This document shows positions 8,257 through 16,930 of a stretch of DNA of 64,000 nucleotides, one piece after another. The notes beneath the pieces are model-generated. The model was not told where the DNA came from. It did not search any database and was given only the letters and a program-made list of their open reading frames with translations. The number at the start of each line of letters is the position of its first letter. Position 1 is the first letter of the stretch. The stretch is from JBBQWR01 sp038210495 (GTDB lineage: Bacteria; Planctomycetota; Planctomycetia; Pirellulales; DATAWG01), in NCBI GenBank assembly GCA_038210495.1, contig JBBQWR010000020.1, positions 1 through 64,000 on the forward strand, read 5' to 3'. The translations under genes and the position numbers were made by a program.

Positions 8257-9813
8257 ATGAACGAATTCACGCTGTTCTATAACAAAGTTAGCCCGACGAC
8301 TTGGGTTCATCTGTCGTCGCTGCTGATGATTGCCGTGTTCTTCAAATTCGGCCGGTTGTGGAGCGTGCGGAATCTCGATTTGCTGGCGCTGATACTGATC
8401 AGCCCCGGGTTTGTCGCCGTGCAATTTGGCCACGCTAACAACAACGCCGGTGTCGAGCAGATGGGCTACATCTGGCTCTTTGCCGGGGCCGCCTGGTTTT
8501 TGGTGCGGATGCTGATCGATCCGATGATGGTTCGGCGGCCGCTCCTGGAGCCGAACCTTTCGTCCGGTGGCCTGACTTTTTTGGGCGTCGCGCTGTTCGT
8601 GTTTTTGATGGCTAATGTCCTGACAGGCAGCCCCGAACCCGAATCAAAGCCCCTAGTGGCCAGCGCCGTCGCCGATCCGGGTACTGCGAAGACCGACGCT
8701 GCGAAGACCGACGCTGCAAAGACTGACGCTGCGAAGACCGCTACAGCGATCGGCGACGAAGCGACTGCTGACACGACGGCCGACAATAAAGCGCCCGAGA
8801 GCGCCACGAGTGTCAATTTGGCGGCCAGCAGCGACGGCGGCGGTTCAAGCGATCCAGCGGCGAACAGCGATAAGCCCCCGTTGTCCGCGGAAGCAAACCG
8901 GGCGGTGCGCGAGGGCCCCGGCTATCCACCGCTGTTCCGAATGCCCAACATTGTCACGCAGAACATGGCTGCTCTGGATGTTTCGCCGACGTCGCAAAAA
9001 GAAACGATCCCGAAGCCCACGCTCGATTTGCTTTCGGCTCGCGTCATCCTCGTGCTGCTGCATTTGCTTGTCGTGCTGGGTCTGGTGCTGATCGGCTACC
9101 GACATTTCGACAATATCCGGACGGGAATCGCCGCGGCGGTCGTGTATTTGATGCTGCCTTACACGGCCGAGATGACCGGGTTCGTGCGGCATGTGCTGCC
9201 CGCCGCTCCGCTGGTCTGGGCGATCTTGTTCTACCGCCGGCCGATGATTTCGGGCATGCTCTTGGGACTGGCGATCGGCCTCTCCTATTATCCGCTGTTC
9301 CTGCTACCGCTGTGGATGAGCTTCTACTGGCCCAGGGGGCTGGCCCGATTTTTGGGTGGCCTGGTTCCGACGCTCGGCGTGATGGTCGGCATCTTGGCTC
9401 TCACGGCCGGGAGCCACGCGGCTTTCGTTCAAGATTTGCAACAGATGTTCGGCTGGACCATCCCCCAGATGCTGCAAGAAAATTTCGAGGGTTTTTGGCA
9501 TCTGCGTTTGCTCGATCCGGTCTACCGCATTCCGATTCTCGCGGCATTCGTCGCGCTGTCGTTCACGATGGCGATCTGGCCGGCACAGAAAAATCTCGGC
9601 ACGCTGATGAGCTGTTCGGCGGCGATCATGCTCGCGAGCCAATTTTGGAACGCCCATTTCGGCGGCCTGTTCATGGCCTGGTATCTGCCGTTGTTGGTGC
9701 TCACGATATTCCGCCCGAATCTGGAGGACCGCGTCGCCCTCTCGGTGCTCGGCCAAACACCCTGGAAGGTCAAACGCCGCCCCCGGCTGACTCGAATCGA
9801 GCGGGCGGCTTAG
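8257..9813 (+). CDS. Multipass membrane protein (unknown function)
   Basis: 518 residues from ATG 8257 (MNEFTLFYNKVSPTTWVHL); the 16 codons upstream in the same frame are unlikely to be used. Several hydrophobic segments are seen: three before residue 130, then five or more between about 260 and 500. Between the two groups is a hydrophilic Ala/Thr/Asp/Ser linker (about residues 140-235) that includes a 15-bp tandem repeat (KTDAA units). WPRGLARFLGGLVPTLGVM and MSFYWPRG give it the look of an integral membrane transferase or transporter, but I do not recognise a family. It is known-looking only as a planctomycete membrane protein. Confidence 0.7.
   Translation: MNEFTLFYNKVSPTTWVHLSSLLMIAVFFKFGRLWSVRNLDLLALILISPGFVAVQFGHANNNAGVEQMGYIWLFAGAAWFLVRMLIDPMMVRRPLLEPNLSSGGLTFLGVALFVFLMANVLTGSPEPESKPLVASAVADPGTAKTDAAKTDAAKTDAAKTATAIGDEATADTTADNKAPESATSVNLAASSDGGGSSDPAANSDKPPLSAEANRAVREGPGYPPLFRMPNIVTQNMAALDVSPTSQKETIPKPTLDLLSARVILVLLHLLVVLGLVLIGYRHFDNIRTGIAAAVVYLMLPYTAEMTGFVRHVLPAAPLVWAILFYRRPMISGMLLGLAIGLSYYPLFLLPLWMSFYWPRGLARFLGGLVPTLGVMVGILALTAGSHAAFVQDLQQMFGWTIPQMLQENFEGFWHLRLLDPVYRIPILAAFVALSFTMAIWPAQKNLGTLMSCSAAIMLASQFWNAHFGGLFMAWYLPLLVLTIFRPNLEDRVALSVLGQTPWKVKRRPRLTRIERAA
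8686..8745 (+). repeat. In-frame 15-bp tandem repeat, four units
   Basis: Units of GCGAAGACCGACGCT occur at 8686-8700 and 8701-8715, a variant at 8716-8730 and a degenerate copy at 8731-8745, encoding AKTDA units in the hydrophilic linker of the membrane protein. The unit length is a multiple of three, so copy-number change would keep the frame. Confidence 0.85.
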
Positions 9814-9826
9814 TAGCGCCACGTCT

Positions 9827-10114
9827 TTGCCGCTTAAATTGTGCAAGACAGTCGGCGTGCCGAAGCTGGCCCGGGCGGAACGCACTGTCGGTCGCCCCAT
9901 CAATCCGACGATTTATCCGCCCCAGGAGTTTGCTCGAAAGTTCGCCGCCAGCCATCATTTCATCAAAGGCGTCATGGGCGATGACTGCAAGATATTTTTG
10001 ATCGGCTCGCCGCATGAGTTGGAAACGATTGCAAGCGGCAAATCGACCCAAGCCGCATCAAACGAGCAAGGCCGAGTTAGACGACCTTCGCGCCGCGGTA
10101 GCAGTCAAGCTTAA
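9827..10114 (+). pseudogene. Truncated MNT-type nucleotidyltransferase (C-terminal end only)
   Basis: From about residue 12 the frame reads KLARAERTVGRPINPTIYPP, then FARKFAASHHFIKGV, then KIFLIGSPHELETIAS. This matches my memory of the C-terminal third of winged-helix MNT nucleotidyltransferases (pattern ...GRpvNPt-y-p-EF-rk...hHFl..v..gpkiFLIG...eLe). The winged helix and the catalytic GSxARGE/DxD part are missing: upstream lies only the end of the membrane protein gene. It immediately precedes and overlaps the HEPN gene, its usual partner, so this is probably a HEPN-MNT module that has lost the antitoxin catalytic domain. Confidence 0.6.
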
Positions 10115-10463
10115 GGATGCCTCGGTCACGTCCATCTCAGCCGATACCCGATTTAGCACTGCCTATGGCGGGGCTCTGCTTCTCGTAAAAATGGCAATCG
10201 CATGTTCCGGCTATCGGCTCGACCCTAGCGCCGGCGGCCCTCATAAAACGGCGTTTGAAGCGTTGCCATTGGCGCTCGGCGCCAAGGCACGCCCGGCATC
10301 GCAGTATTTTGACGTTTGCCGTCGAAAGCGAAACGAAATTGACTATGACCGCGCATTCGTGGTTTCGGACGCAGACGCGGATGAGATTGTTCGTCGCGCT
10401 ACGGAATTGGAGATTTCCGGGGAAGCGTGGATTACCCGGAATGACCCGACGTTGTCCAAATAG
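10014..10463 (+). CDS. HEPN-domain protein (SAV_6107-like)
   Basis: 149 residues. The core TRFSTAYGGALLLVKMAIA, GGPHKTAFEALPLALG and YFDVCRRKRNEIDYD follow the SAV_6107-type HEPN pattern, with the R-x-x-R-N...DYD signature in place of the classical R-x4-6-H. HEPN proteins of this kind are commonly paired with MNT nucleotidyltransferases as toxin-antitoxin or AMPylation systems. Here the upstream MNT is only a stub (9827-10114), overlapping by about 100 bp. The true start may be a little downstream, near the TSKAELDDLRAAV segment. Whether it is still toxic without a full partner cannot be told. Confidence 0.65.
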   Translation: MSWKRLQAANRPKPHQTSKAELDDLRAAVAVKLKDASVTSISADTRFSTAYGGALLLVKMAIACSGYRLDPSAGGPHKTAFEALPLALGAKARPASQYFDVCRRKRNEIDYDRAFVVSDADADEIVRRATELEISGEAWITRNDPTLSK

Positions 10464-10634
10464 ATGGATTGGACTGCAAAATTACAGGTTGTTCATGCGA
10501 GATTTTGCCGAATCCATCGAATTAGTTGCCGGAGCGTCGTGGTGGGAATTATATTACCTAAGGTCAGCCGACGACCGGCGAACCGGCTGGTTTGAATATA
10601 TCGCGGCCTGAAATTCGCCGATCGAGCGCCCTTC

Positions 10635-11855
10635 ATGAAACGACTGTTCTCGATTTCGTTGTTTGTCGCCGGTCTTTGGCTCGGGACCGCCACGGCGCGC
10701 GGCGATACGTTCGAACTGGCCAACGAGGGCAAGATCGAGGGCGAACTGGTCAACAAGACCGAAACGCCGCGACAGAAATTTATGATTCGCACCGAGTCGG
10801 GTGGTGAGATCACGCTCGACAAGAGCCAAGTGCTTCACATCGCCGTTCGCAACGAGTTCGAAGCGGAATACGAAAAAATCCGCGGCGACTATCCCGACAC
10901 GGCCCAGGGCCAATGGGATCTGGCTACCTGGTGCCTGAAGCATTCGCTGGCCAAGCAGCGGCAAGTGCATTTGGAGCGCGTGATTGCGCTCGATCCCGAC
11001 AACAAGGACGCCCGCGGCGCCCTCAACTATTCGTTCGTCGATGGCAAATGGGTTCATCCCGACGAATTGCAAAAGCAGCGCGGCTATGTGTTTTACAAAG
11101 GCGCGTGGATGCTGCCGCAACAGGTGGAGCTCCTGGAGCAAACGCGCAAAGACGAACTGGCCCGCAAAGAATGGTTCATCAAGCTCAAGCGGTGGCGAGC
11201 CAGCGTCGATGCCCGGGCGGACAAGGCTAGCGCGCTTCAAGATGAGCTCCTCGCGATCAATGATCCATCGGCCGTGCCGGCCCTAACGCAATTGTTCAAC
11301 AACGAACGAAATATGCACGTCAAGAAGCTGCTGCTCGAGGAATTGGTTCAGATCAACGTCCAGAGCGCGACGAATATTGTTGTCGTTGCGACGCTGGACG
11401 ACCCGGATGAAGACGTGCGCTTGACCGCGCTCGACAAGTTGACGTCTTCTCCGAATCACCCCAACGTGACCGCGGTGTACGTTCGGGCGCTCAAGAGCAA
11501 GGACAACGTGCAAGTCAATCGGGCGGCCGTTTGTCTGGCGAGCCTCAAAGACAAATCGGCGATCAGCCCGCTGATCGACGCCCTGATCACGACGCACAAA
11601 TTCAAAGAGGTGTCCTCCGCCAATCCTGGACAAATGTCGACCACGTTCGGCAACGGGCCCGGCGGTGGCGGCGGCGGCCTCTCGGTCGGCGCCAAGCCGC
11701 AGACATTTATGCTGCCGCTCAAAAATCAGGAAGTGCTGAAGGCCCTGGTCGTGTTGACCGAAAGCGCGGCGAATTTCGAGTTCGATGTGAAGGCTTGGAA
11801 GACTTGGTACGCATCGCAGAAAAAGCCCGTCAATGTCGACGCCCGGCGCGGCTAA
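10635..11855 (+). CDS. Secreted HEAT-repeat protein
   Basis: 406 residues. A classical signal peptide is visible at the start (MKRLFSISLFVAGLWLGTAT, cleavage near ARG-D). The N-terminal part (GEITLDKSQVLHIAVR) is beta-rich. A repeated W-V/A motif follows (VDGKWVHPDELQKQRG, YKGAWMLPQQVELLEQ). Residues about 195-320 form HEAT-like helical pairs (DPSAVPALTQLF, DPDEDVRLTALDKL, DKSAISPLIDAL). A Gly-rich linker (PGGGGGG) interrupts the last part. Such proteins are common in planctomycete envelopes and are thought to be protein-binding scaffolds. No catalytic motif is seen. The next gene follows within about 90 bp on the same strand. Confidence 0.7.
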   Translation: MKRLFSISLFVAGLWLGTATARGDTFELANEGKIEGELVNKTETPRQKFMIRTESGGEITLDKSQVLHIAVRNEFEAEYEKIRGDYPDTAQGQWDLATWCLKHSLAKQRQVHLERVIALDPDNKDARGALNYSFVDGKWVHPDELQKQRGYVFYKGAWMLPQQVELLEQTRKDELARKEWFIKLKRWRASVDARADKASALQDELLAINDPSAVPALTQLFNNERNMHVKKLLLEELVQINVQSATNIVVVATLDDPDEDVRLTALDKLTSSPNHPNVTAVYVRALKSKDNVQVNRAAVCLASLKDKSAISPLIDALITTHKFKEVSSANPGQMSTTFGNGPGGGGGGLSVGAKPQTFMLPLKNQEVLKALVVLTESAANFEFDVKAWKTWYASQKKPVNVDARRG

Positions 11856-11941
11856 CTCGCCGCCGAGAATGGATTGATATGACAGGGGGCGAGGTCTGCG
11901 TTTGGATTCGAGCAGGGTCGGCAGCGATTCGGCGCAGCAGG

Positions 11942-13423
11942 ATGCCGCGGCTATGGAGTTTTCTTGCGGCAACACTGGCCGCGCTCGTGGGTTGCGAGCC
12001 GCGGAACAGGCCGACCGCGACGGTGGCGCCCACGTCCGCCAAGCCGGCCTCCCTCAAATTGCTCGTTGTCGACGATTCCGCGCTGGCCCGGCGGATCGGT
12101 CGTTATCGGGGCGAATGGAAGGCCAGGAGCGGCGCCGATCTCGTCGTAGCCGAGGCGACATCAGCCGAACTGGATGCAATGGGATCGCTAGCGGCTGACG
12201 CGATCGTCTATCCGTCGGCCTCGCTGGGGACGCTGTGCGAGAAGCGATCGATCCGGCCTATCAAATCTGCGTGGCTGGAGCGGCACGAATTGCATCAGGA
12301 CGAGTTATTCGAGCCCGCCGGCTTGGCCGATTTGAAATGGGGCGACGAGTTATTCGCCGTGCCGTTGGGGTCACCCGTCTTCGTCTGCCTCTACCGCCGC
12401 GACCTGCTAGAGCAAGTGCATCGCAAACCACCACGGACGTGGGCCGAATATCAAGATTTAGCGCGTTTGCTGGGCGATCGCAAGAATTTGCCCGGCGCTG
12501 ATCTGCCGGACGATTGGGCCGGCGCGATCGAGCCGCTCGCGCCCGGTTGGGCCGGAAGGATATTGCTAGCGCGTGCCGCCGCCTATGCCAAGCATCGCGA
12601 TTATTACGCGACGCTGTGGGATCGCGAAACGATGACGCCGCAAATCGCGTCGCCCCCGTTCATCCGAGCGCTCGACGAGTTGGTCGCGACTGTTAATTTC
12701 AAGTCCGGTCCGACTGGCGGAAAATCCCCACGATCGCTTAACGCCTCTCCGGCTGAAGCGTGTCGGGGCATTATTGATGGCCACTGTGCATTAGCCATGA
12801 CTTGGCCCAGCGCTGTGGAGAGCGTTCCAGCGGACGGCGACGCCGTAAAATCGGTTTCCGAAAAAACCAAATTGCTCGATATCGGTCTCTGCGAACTGCC
12901 GGGTTCGCCGGAGGCTTATAACCCGCGCGAAAAGTCCTGGCAGCGGCGGCCGGCGGAAGACGACTCGCGAGTTTCGCTGCTGGCGATCGCCGGTCGACTC
13001 GGTTCGGTAGCCGCGGGAACCAAATCGCCCGTGGTCGCATTTCAATTGCTGGAGTGGCTGTCTGGCGACGAATGGGGCTCGCGAATCAGTCCAGCTAGCG
13101 CGGCGACCGCGCCCTACCGCCGAGGCCAACTTCCGCGCGGCGACCGATGGATGAATCAAGAGCTTTCGGGCGCCTCGAAGGAATACGGCCAATCGCTCGA
13201 AGCCGCTTTCTTGCGATCGCAATGGCTGATGCCTCCACGGATCCCCGGTTATGCTGAATATATGTCCGCCCTCGACGACGCTGTGCGCAGGGCCGCCCTG
13301 GGGGAAACCCCATCGGCTATCGCGCTCGAAAGAGCCGCCGCCCGCTGGCAAGAAATCACAAAGCGGGTTGGTCTCTCCGCGCAGCGCGACGCATATCAGC
13401 GGAGCCTGGGCTTCGAAAAATAA
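11942..13423 (+). CDS. Extracellular solute-binding lipoprotein (family 1)
   Basis: 493 residues from ATG 11942. This start puts a lipoprotein signal first (MPRLWSFLAATLAALVGCEP, lipobox LVGC). The frame is open further upstream; ATG 11879 is the alternative. The body follows the SBP_bac_1 pattern of sugar-type ABC binding proteins: KLLVVDDSALARRIGRYRGEWKA-like first strand, AIVYPSASLGTLCEKRSI, then FAVPLGSPVFVCLYRRDLL and PPRTWAEYQDLARLL. No permease or ATPase lies next to it, so it is an orphan binding protein or a sensor. The start codon lies within a 23-bp sequence (11933-11955) repeated at 36389-36414, so the start is a little doubtful. Confidence 0.7.
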   Translation: MPRLWSFLAATLAALVGCEPRNRPTATVAPTSAKPASLKLLVVDDSALARRIGRYRGEWKARSGADLVVAEATSAELDAMGSLAADAIVYPSASLGTLCEKRSIRPIKSAWLERHELHQDELFEPAGLADLKWGDELFAVPLGSPVFVCLYRRDLLEQVHRKPPRTWAEYQDLARLLGDRKNLPGADLPDDWAGAIEPLAPGWAGRILLARAAAYAKHRDYYATLWDRETMTPQIASPPFIRALDELVATVNFKSGPTGGKSPRSLNASPAEACRGIIDGHCALAMTWPSAVESVPADGDAVKSVSEKTKLLDIGLCELPGSPEAYNPREKSWQRRPAEDDSRVSLLAIAGRLGSVAAGTKSPVVAFQLLEWLSGDEWGSRISPASAATAPYRRGQLPRGDRWMNQELSGASKEYGQSLEAAFLRSQWLMPPRIPGYAEYMSALDDAVRRAALGETPSAIALERAAARWQEITKRVGLSAQRDAYQRSLGFEK

Positions 13424-13457
13424 TGGCCGCACTAAATACCTAAAAGAGGAGCTTCTC

Positions 13458-14591
13458 ATGTGTCGGACCGCATGCTTGTCGTTCTCGATTATCTTGGTCA
13501 CGCTCTGCGCAGCGCAGCAGAGTGAAGCGATCGATACCGTCGGAATCGCCGCCAAGACGGCGTTTCCCAAGGCCAAGCAACCGCAGGTCGCCGTCGATCC
13601 GCGGGGCAAGGTCTACCTCGTGTTCGGCGCCGAGAACTCCGTATATTGCGCGATCTCTCGCGACGGTGGCAAAAGTTTTGGCTCTCCCGCCAAGGTGGCC
13701 GAGGCGGGCGTATTGCCGTTGGGAATGCGCCGCGGCCCACGCGTGGCCGCGACCGATCGCTGGGTGGTCGTCACGGCGATCGGTGGAAAAGAAGGGCACG
13801 GCCACGACGAAAATCTGTTCGCGTGGCGGTCCGACGATGGCGGGGCGACGTGGAAAAAGCCCGTGCAAATCAACGGCGTCGCGGCGTCGGCCCGCGAGGG
13901 GCTTCATCATTTGGCGGCGGCGCCCGACGGCACGTTCTATTGCACATGGTTGGACCTGCGCGAAAAAGGAACGCAGGTCTACGGCGCCCGATCATCCGAC
14001 GGCGGCGCCAGCTGGCAAGACGAGAAGCCGATCTATCGCTCACCGGACGGCAGTGTCTGCCAATGCTGCCAGCCGCAGGTCACTTTTGGGCCCAGCGGAA
14101 AGCTATATGTGATGTGGCGCAATAACATCGACGGCGCCCGGGACATGTATTTGGTCAGGTCCGCGGACAACGGTCGCACGTTCGGCGCCGCGGAAAAACT
14201 TGGCCACGGAACTTGGCCGCTGGACGAATGCCCGATGGACGGCGGCGGACTGGCGTGCGACGCCGACGGAAGCCTCACCACGATTTGGCGGCGCGAGAAA
14301 CAACTCTTTACGTATACCCCCGGGCATGAGGAAATTTCGATTGGCGCCGGCGCACAAGGCTGGGCGGCGGCCGGACCGGGGGGCCCGTTTTTGGTCTGGT
14401 CGACAGGTCGCCCCGGCGCAATTTTCGCAACCAATCCAATCTTGAAACGGCCGCAACAACTGGCCTCACGCGGATCGGATCCCGTCGTGGCCGGCGCCGT
14501 TACTGGCAAGGGCCCGATTGTCGCCGCATGGGAGGCGCCCGACGATGATGGGTACCGGATCGTGACGGCCGTGCTCAGCTCGGCCCGTTGA
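13458..14591 (+). CDS. Secreted sialidase-like beta-propeller (BNR/Asp-box)
   Basis: 377 residues. The start at ATG 13458 is supported by AAAGAGGAG just upstream (13442-13450) and a signal peptide (MCRTACLSFSIILVTLCAAQ). Four Asp-box motifs are present: SRDGGKSFG, SDDGGATWKK, SSDGGASWQ and SADNGRTFG, as in exo-alpha-sialidase propellers. The Arg triad and Glu/Tyr catalytic residues were not verified, so true sialidase activity is uncertain. Many planctomycete paralogues have no known substrate. It follows the solute-binding lipoprotein by 34 bp, and a second BNR protein lies at 15458. Confidence 0.8.
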   Translation: MCRTACLSFSIILVTLCAAQQSEAIDTVGIAAKTAFPKAKQPQVAVDPRGKVYLVFGAENSVYCAISRDGGKSFGSPAKVAEAGVLPLGMRRGPRVAATDRWVVVTAIGGKEGHGHDENLFAWRSDDGGATWKKPVQINGVAASAREGLHHLAAAPDGTFYCTWLDLREKGTQVYGARSSDGGASWQDEKPIYRSPDGSVCQCCQPQVTFGPSGKLYVMWRNNIDGARDMYLVRSADNGRTFGAAEKLGHGTWPLDECPMDGGGLACDADGSLTTIWRREKQLFTYTPGHEEISIGAGAQGWAAAGPGGPFLVWSTGRPGAIFATNPILKRPQQLASRGSDPVVAGAVTGKGPIVAAWEAPDDDGYRIVTAVLSSAR

Positions 14592-14708
14592 AACGCTTTG
14601 ATCCCGGGACAAACCGATCTTCGCTGCCGGCGCCTGTTTCAGTACAACATGTGAGCAACGAGGATAGGGGTCGACTAGATTTTCAGTTTCACGAAAGGCG
14701 CCCTGCTT

Positions 14709-15137
14709 ATGAACGAGCTCTTCAAACCACTTCGACTGCCGTCGCGCGTTTCGATCGGACTGCTCATCCTTAGGTTCGTGGCAGGGCTGGCCTTCATGTA
14801 CCACGGGTTTGGAAAAATCCAAAACCCCTTCGGCTGGATGGGGCCGCAGGGATTTCCTCCGGTTCTCCAGGCCCTCGCGGCGCTATCTGAGTTCGGTGGC
14901 GGGCTGGCTTGGATTCTCGGCATGCTCACGCCGCTGGCCTCGCTGCTGCTGACCTGCACGATGGGAGTGGCTCTCTCGGTCCATGCCTTCATGCTCCACG
15001 ATCCGTTCGTAGCCTCGGAAGCCGGCAAAAGCTCGTTCGAGCCGGCCGCCGGTTACCTTTGCATTGCGATTTTGTTGCTACTCAGCGGGCCGGGCAGTTT
15101 TTCGGGCGACCGCCTGATTTTCGGCGAGAAGGGTTAA
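14709..15137 (+). CDS. DoxX-family membrane protein
   Basis: 142 residues. Four hydrophobic segments and the DoxX signature LRFVAGLAFMYHGFGKIQNP are present, followed by ALSEFGGGLAWILGMLTPLA. DoxX proteins are small integral membrane proteins, sometimes linked to quinone or redox stress; a specific reaction is not established from sequence. The gene stands about 120 bp after the BNR protein, and a 320-bp gap follows. Confidence 0.85.
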   Translation: MNELFKPLRLPSRVSIGLLILRFVAGLAFMYHGFGKIQNPFGWMGPQGFPPVLQALAALSEFGGGLAWILGMLTPLASLLLTCTMGVALSVHAFMLHDPFVASEAGKSSFEPAAGYLCIAILLLLSGPGSFSGDRLIFGEKG

Positions 15138-15457
15138 TCGCTATCGAGGGAAAGCCTGCTGAGTCGGCATGAAACGCTAAAGTCGAATTCACGGACGATT
15201 CCGGCATGGGTCTACAGTACGGCCACGGACAGGATCGCCGATCGATCATTTAAGGGGATTCGTGCGTCATGAATTCGCTTATTATTAGATTTAAGCGTTG
15301 CCGTGTTTCGCTTAATATGAAATTTTTTTTGAAACGACAACGACTTGGCGCTCTACGCAAGATGATTTTGCCCGACGCTGGCATTTGAGTCACTACCTGG
15401 ATAGACTACCGGCGACGATAGCGACAACAGCGATTGACCCGCACGAAGGAGAACCGC
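15138..15457. other. AT-rich intergenic region
   Basis: About 320 bases. A patch around 15270-15340 is notably AT-rich for this genome (runs such as TTATTATTAGATTTAAG and AATTTTTTTTGAAA), which would suit a promoter region for the BNR/MoaD pair. No exact promoter can be assigned. Confidence 0.45.
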
Positions 15458-16573
15458 ATGAGCGGCGTACGCATTTTAGTAGGCACGCGGAAGGGGGCTT
15501 TCATCCTCACTTCCGACGGCAATAGGCGGAAATGGGATATCAGCGGCCCGCACTTTGGCGGCTGGGAACTCTATCACGTCAAAGGCTCGCCCGTCGATCC
15601 GAACCGGCTCTATGCATCGCAGTCCAGCGGCTGGTTTGGGCAGCTCATTCAGCGATCCGATGACGGCGGCAAGACTTGGAATCCGGTCGGCAATAAATTC
15701 GCTTACGACGGCGTCCCCGGCACGCATCAGTGGTACGACGGCACGCCGCATCCTTGGGAATTCAAACGGGTCTGGCATCTCGAACCGTCGCTGACCGACC
15801 CGGACACGGTCTACGCCGGCGTGGAAGACGCCGCGATTTTCAAGACGACCGATGGGGGCCAGAACTGGGAGGAAATGTCGGGCCTGCGCGGTCACGGCAC
15901 GGGATCTCGTTGGGCGCCGGGCGCGGGGGGCATGTGCCTGCACACGATTCTGATCGACCCCAGCGATCACGAGAAAATCTATATTGCCATCTCGGCGGCC
16001 GGCGCCTTCCGCACGCTCGACGGCGGCAAAACCTGGCAGCCGATCAACAAGGGCCTAAACTCCTTGCACATTCCCGATCCGACTGCCGAGGTCGGCCACT
16101 GCGTGCATCGCATCGCCATGCATCCATCGCGGCCGGACGTGCTTTTCATGCAAAAACACTGGGACGTCATGCGGAGCGACAACGGCGGCGATTCGTGGAC
16201 CGAGGTGAGCGGCAATCTGCCGACCGATTTCGGATTCGTGATCGACGTGCACGCCCACGAGCCGGAAACGATTTATGTCGTCCCGATCAAGAGCGACTCG
16301 GAGCATTATCCGCCCGACGGAAGGCTTCGCGTCTACCGTAGTCGATCGGGTGGAAACGAGTGGGAAGCGCTGGGCAAGGGGCTCCCCGAGCGCGATTGCT
16401 ATGTGAACGTCCTGCGCGAGGCGATGTCCGTCGATTCGCTCGACTCGTGCGGCATTTATTTCGGCACGACCGGCGGTCAGGTCTACGCCTCGGCCGACGC
16501 GGGCGACAACTGGGCGCCGATTGTCCGCGACCTCCCCGCGGTCGTCTCAGTCGAGGCACAGACCCTCCCATGA
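15458..16573 (+). CDS. BNR/Ycf48-like beta-propeller protein (cytoplasmic)
   Basis: 371 residues. ATG 15458 is preferred over an upstream in-frame start (15434), because a good ribosome site AAGGAG lies at 15445-15451. There is no signal peptide. Repeated Asp-box-like units are seen: RSDDGGKTWNPVG, KTTDGGQNWEEMSG, RTLDGGKTWQPINKG, RSDNGGDSWTEVSG and ASADAGDNWAPIV. It resembles the glycosyl-hydrolase BNR/YVTN family that often sits next to a MoaD/ThiS-like gene. Its stop overlaps the next ATG (16570-16573, ATGA), so the two proteins are translationally coupled and probably work together. The substrate is unknown. Confidence 0.8.
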   Translation: MSGVRILVGTRKGAFILTSDGNRRKWDISGPHFGGWELYHVKGSPVDPNRLYASQSSGWFGQLIQRSDDGGKTWNPVGNKFAYDGVPGTHQWYDGTPHPWEFKRVWHLEPSLTDPDTVYAGVEDAAIFKTTDGGQNWEEMSGLRGHGTGSRWAPGAGGMCLHTILIDPSDHEKIYIAISAAGAFRTLDGGKTWQPINKGLNSLHIPDPTAEVGHCVHRIAMHPSRPDVLFMQKHWDVMRSDNGGDSWTEVSGNLPTDFGFVIDVHAHEPETIYVVPIKSDSEHYPPDGRLRVYRSRSGGNEWEALGKGLPERDCYVNVLREAMSVDSLDSCGIYFGTTGGQVYASADAGDNWAPIVRDLPAVVSVEAQTLP

Positions 16574-16866
16574 TCCGGGTCATCATTCCCGAGCACCTGC
16601 GCACGCTCGCGCGAACCGGCGGCGAACTGCAATTCGAGATCAACGGGCCGGTAACCCATTGCGCGATTCTCGACGCGCTCGAATCCCGCTACCCGATGCT
16701 CCGCGGCACGATCCGCGACCAAGTCACCGGCCAGCGGCGTGCGTTCCTGCGTTTTTTCGCCTGCGAACAAGACCTGTCGCACGAGCCGATCGACACCCCG
16801 CTCCCGGCCGCCGTGGCGTCTGGAGCGGAACCGTATTTCATCGTCGGCGCGATCGCCGGCGGATGA
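16570..16866 (+). CDS. MoaD/ThiS-like ubiquitin-fold protein
   Basis: 98 residues. It begins MIRVIIPEHLRTLARTGGEL, and the segment THCAILDALESRYPMLRGTI matches the beta-grasp small sulfur carriers. The protein ends exactly in Gly-Gly (residues 97-98, FIVGAIAGG), the tail that MoaD, ThiS and ubiquitin need for adenylation and thiocarboxylation. It overlaps the propeller gene by 4 bp, so the pair is a unit. No MoaE, E1-like or sulfur-transfer gene is adjacent, so a housekeeping E1 elsewhere would have to activate it. It is probably a sulfur or modifier carrier, not MoaD itself. Confidence 0.75.
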   Translation: MIRVIIPEHLRTLARTGGELQFEINGPVTHCAILDALESRYPMLRGTIRDQVTGQRRAFLRFFACEQDLSHEPIDTPLPAAVASGAEPYFIVGAIAGG

Positions 16867-16930
16867 TAATCATCTAGCGACAGCGGCGCCAGGCCCTCTC
16901 GATCTCAATATCTTTGAAAAGAAAAACTCT

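Noticed and set aside
11531..11941. Long N-terminal extension of the solute-binding gene
   Set aside because: It overlaps the HEAT-repeat gene in another frame and lacks a signal; the lipoprotein signal at 11942 is the better start.
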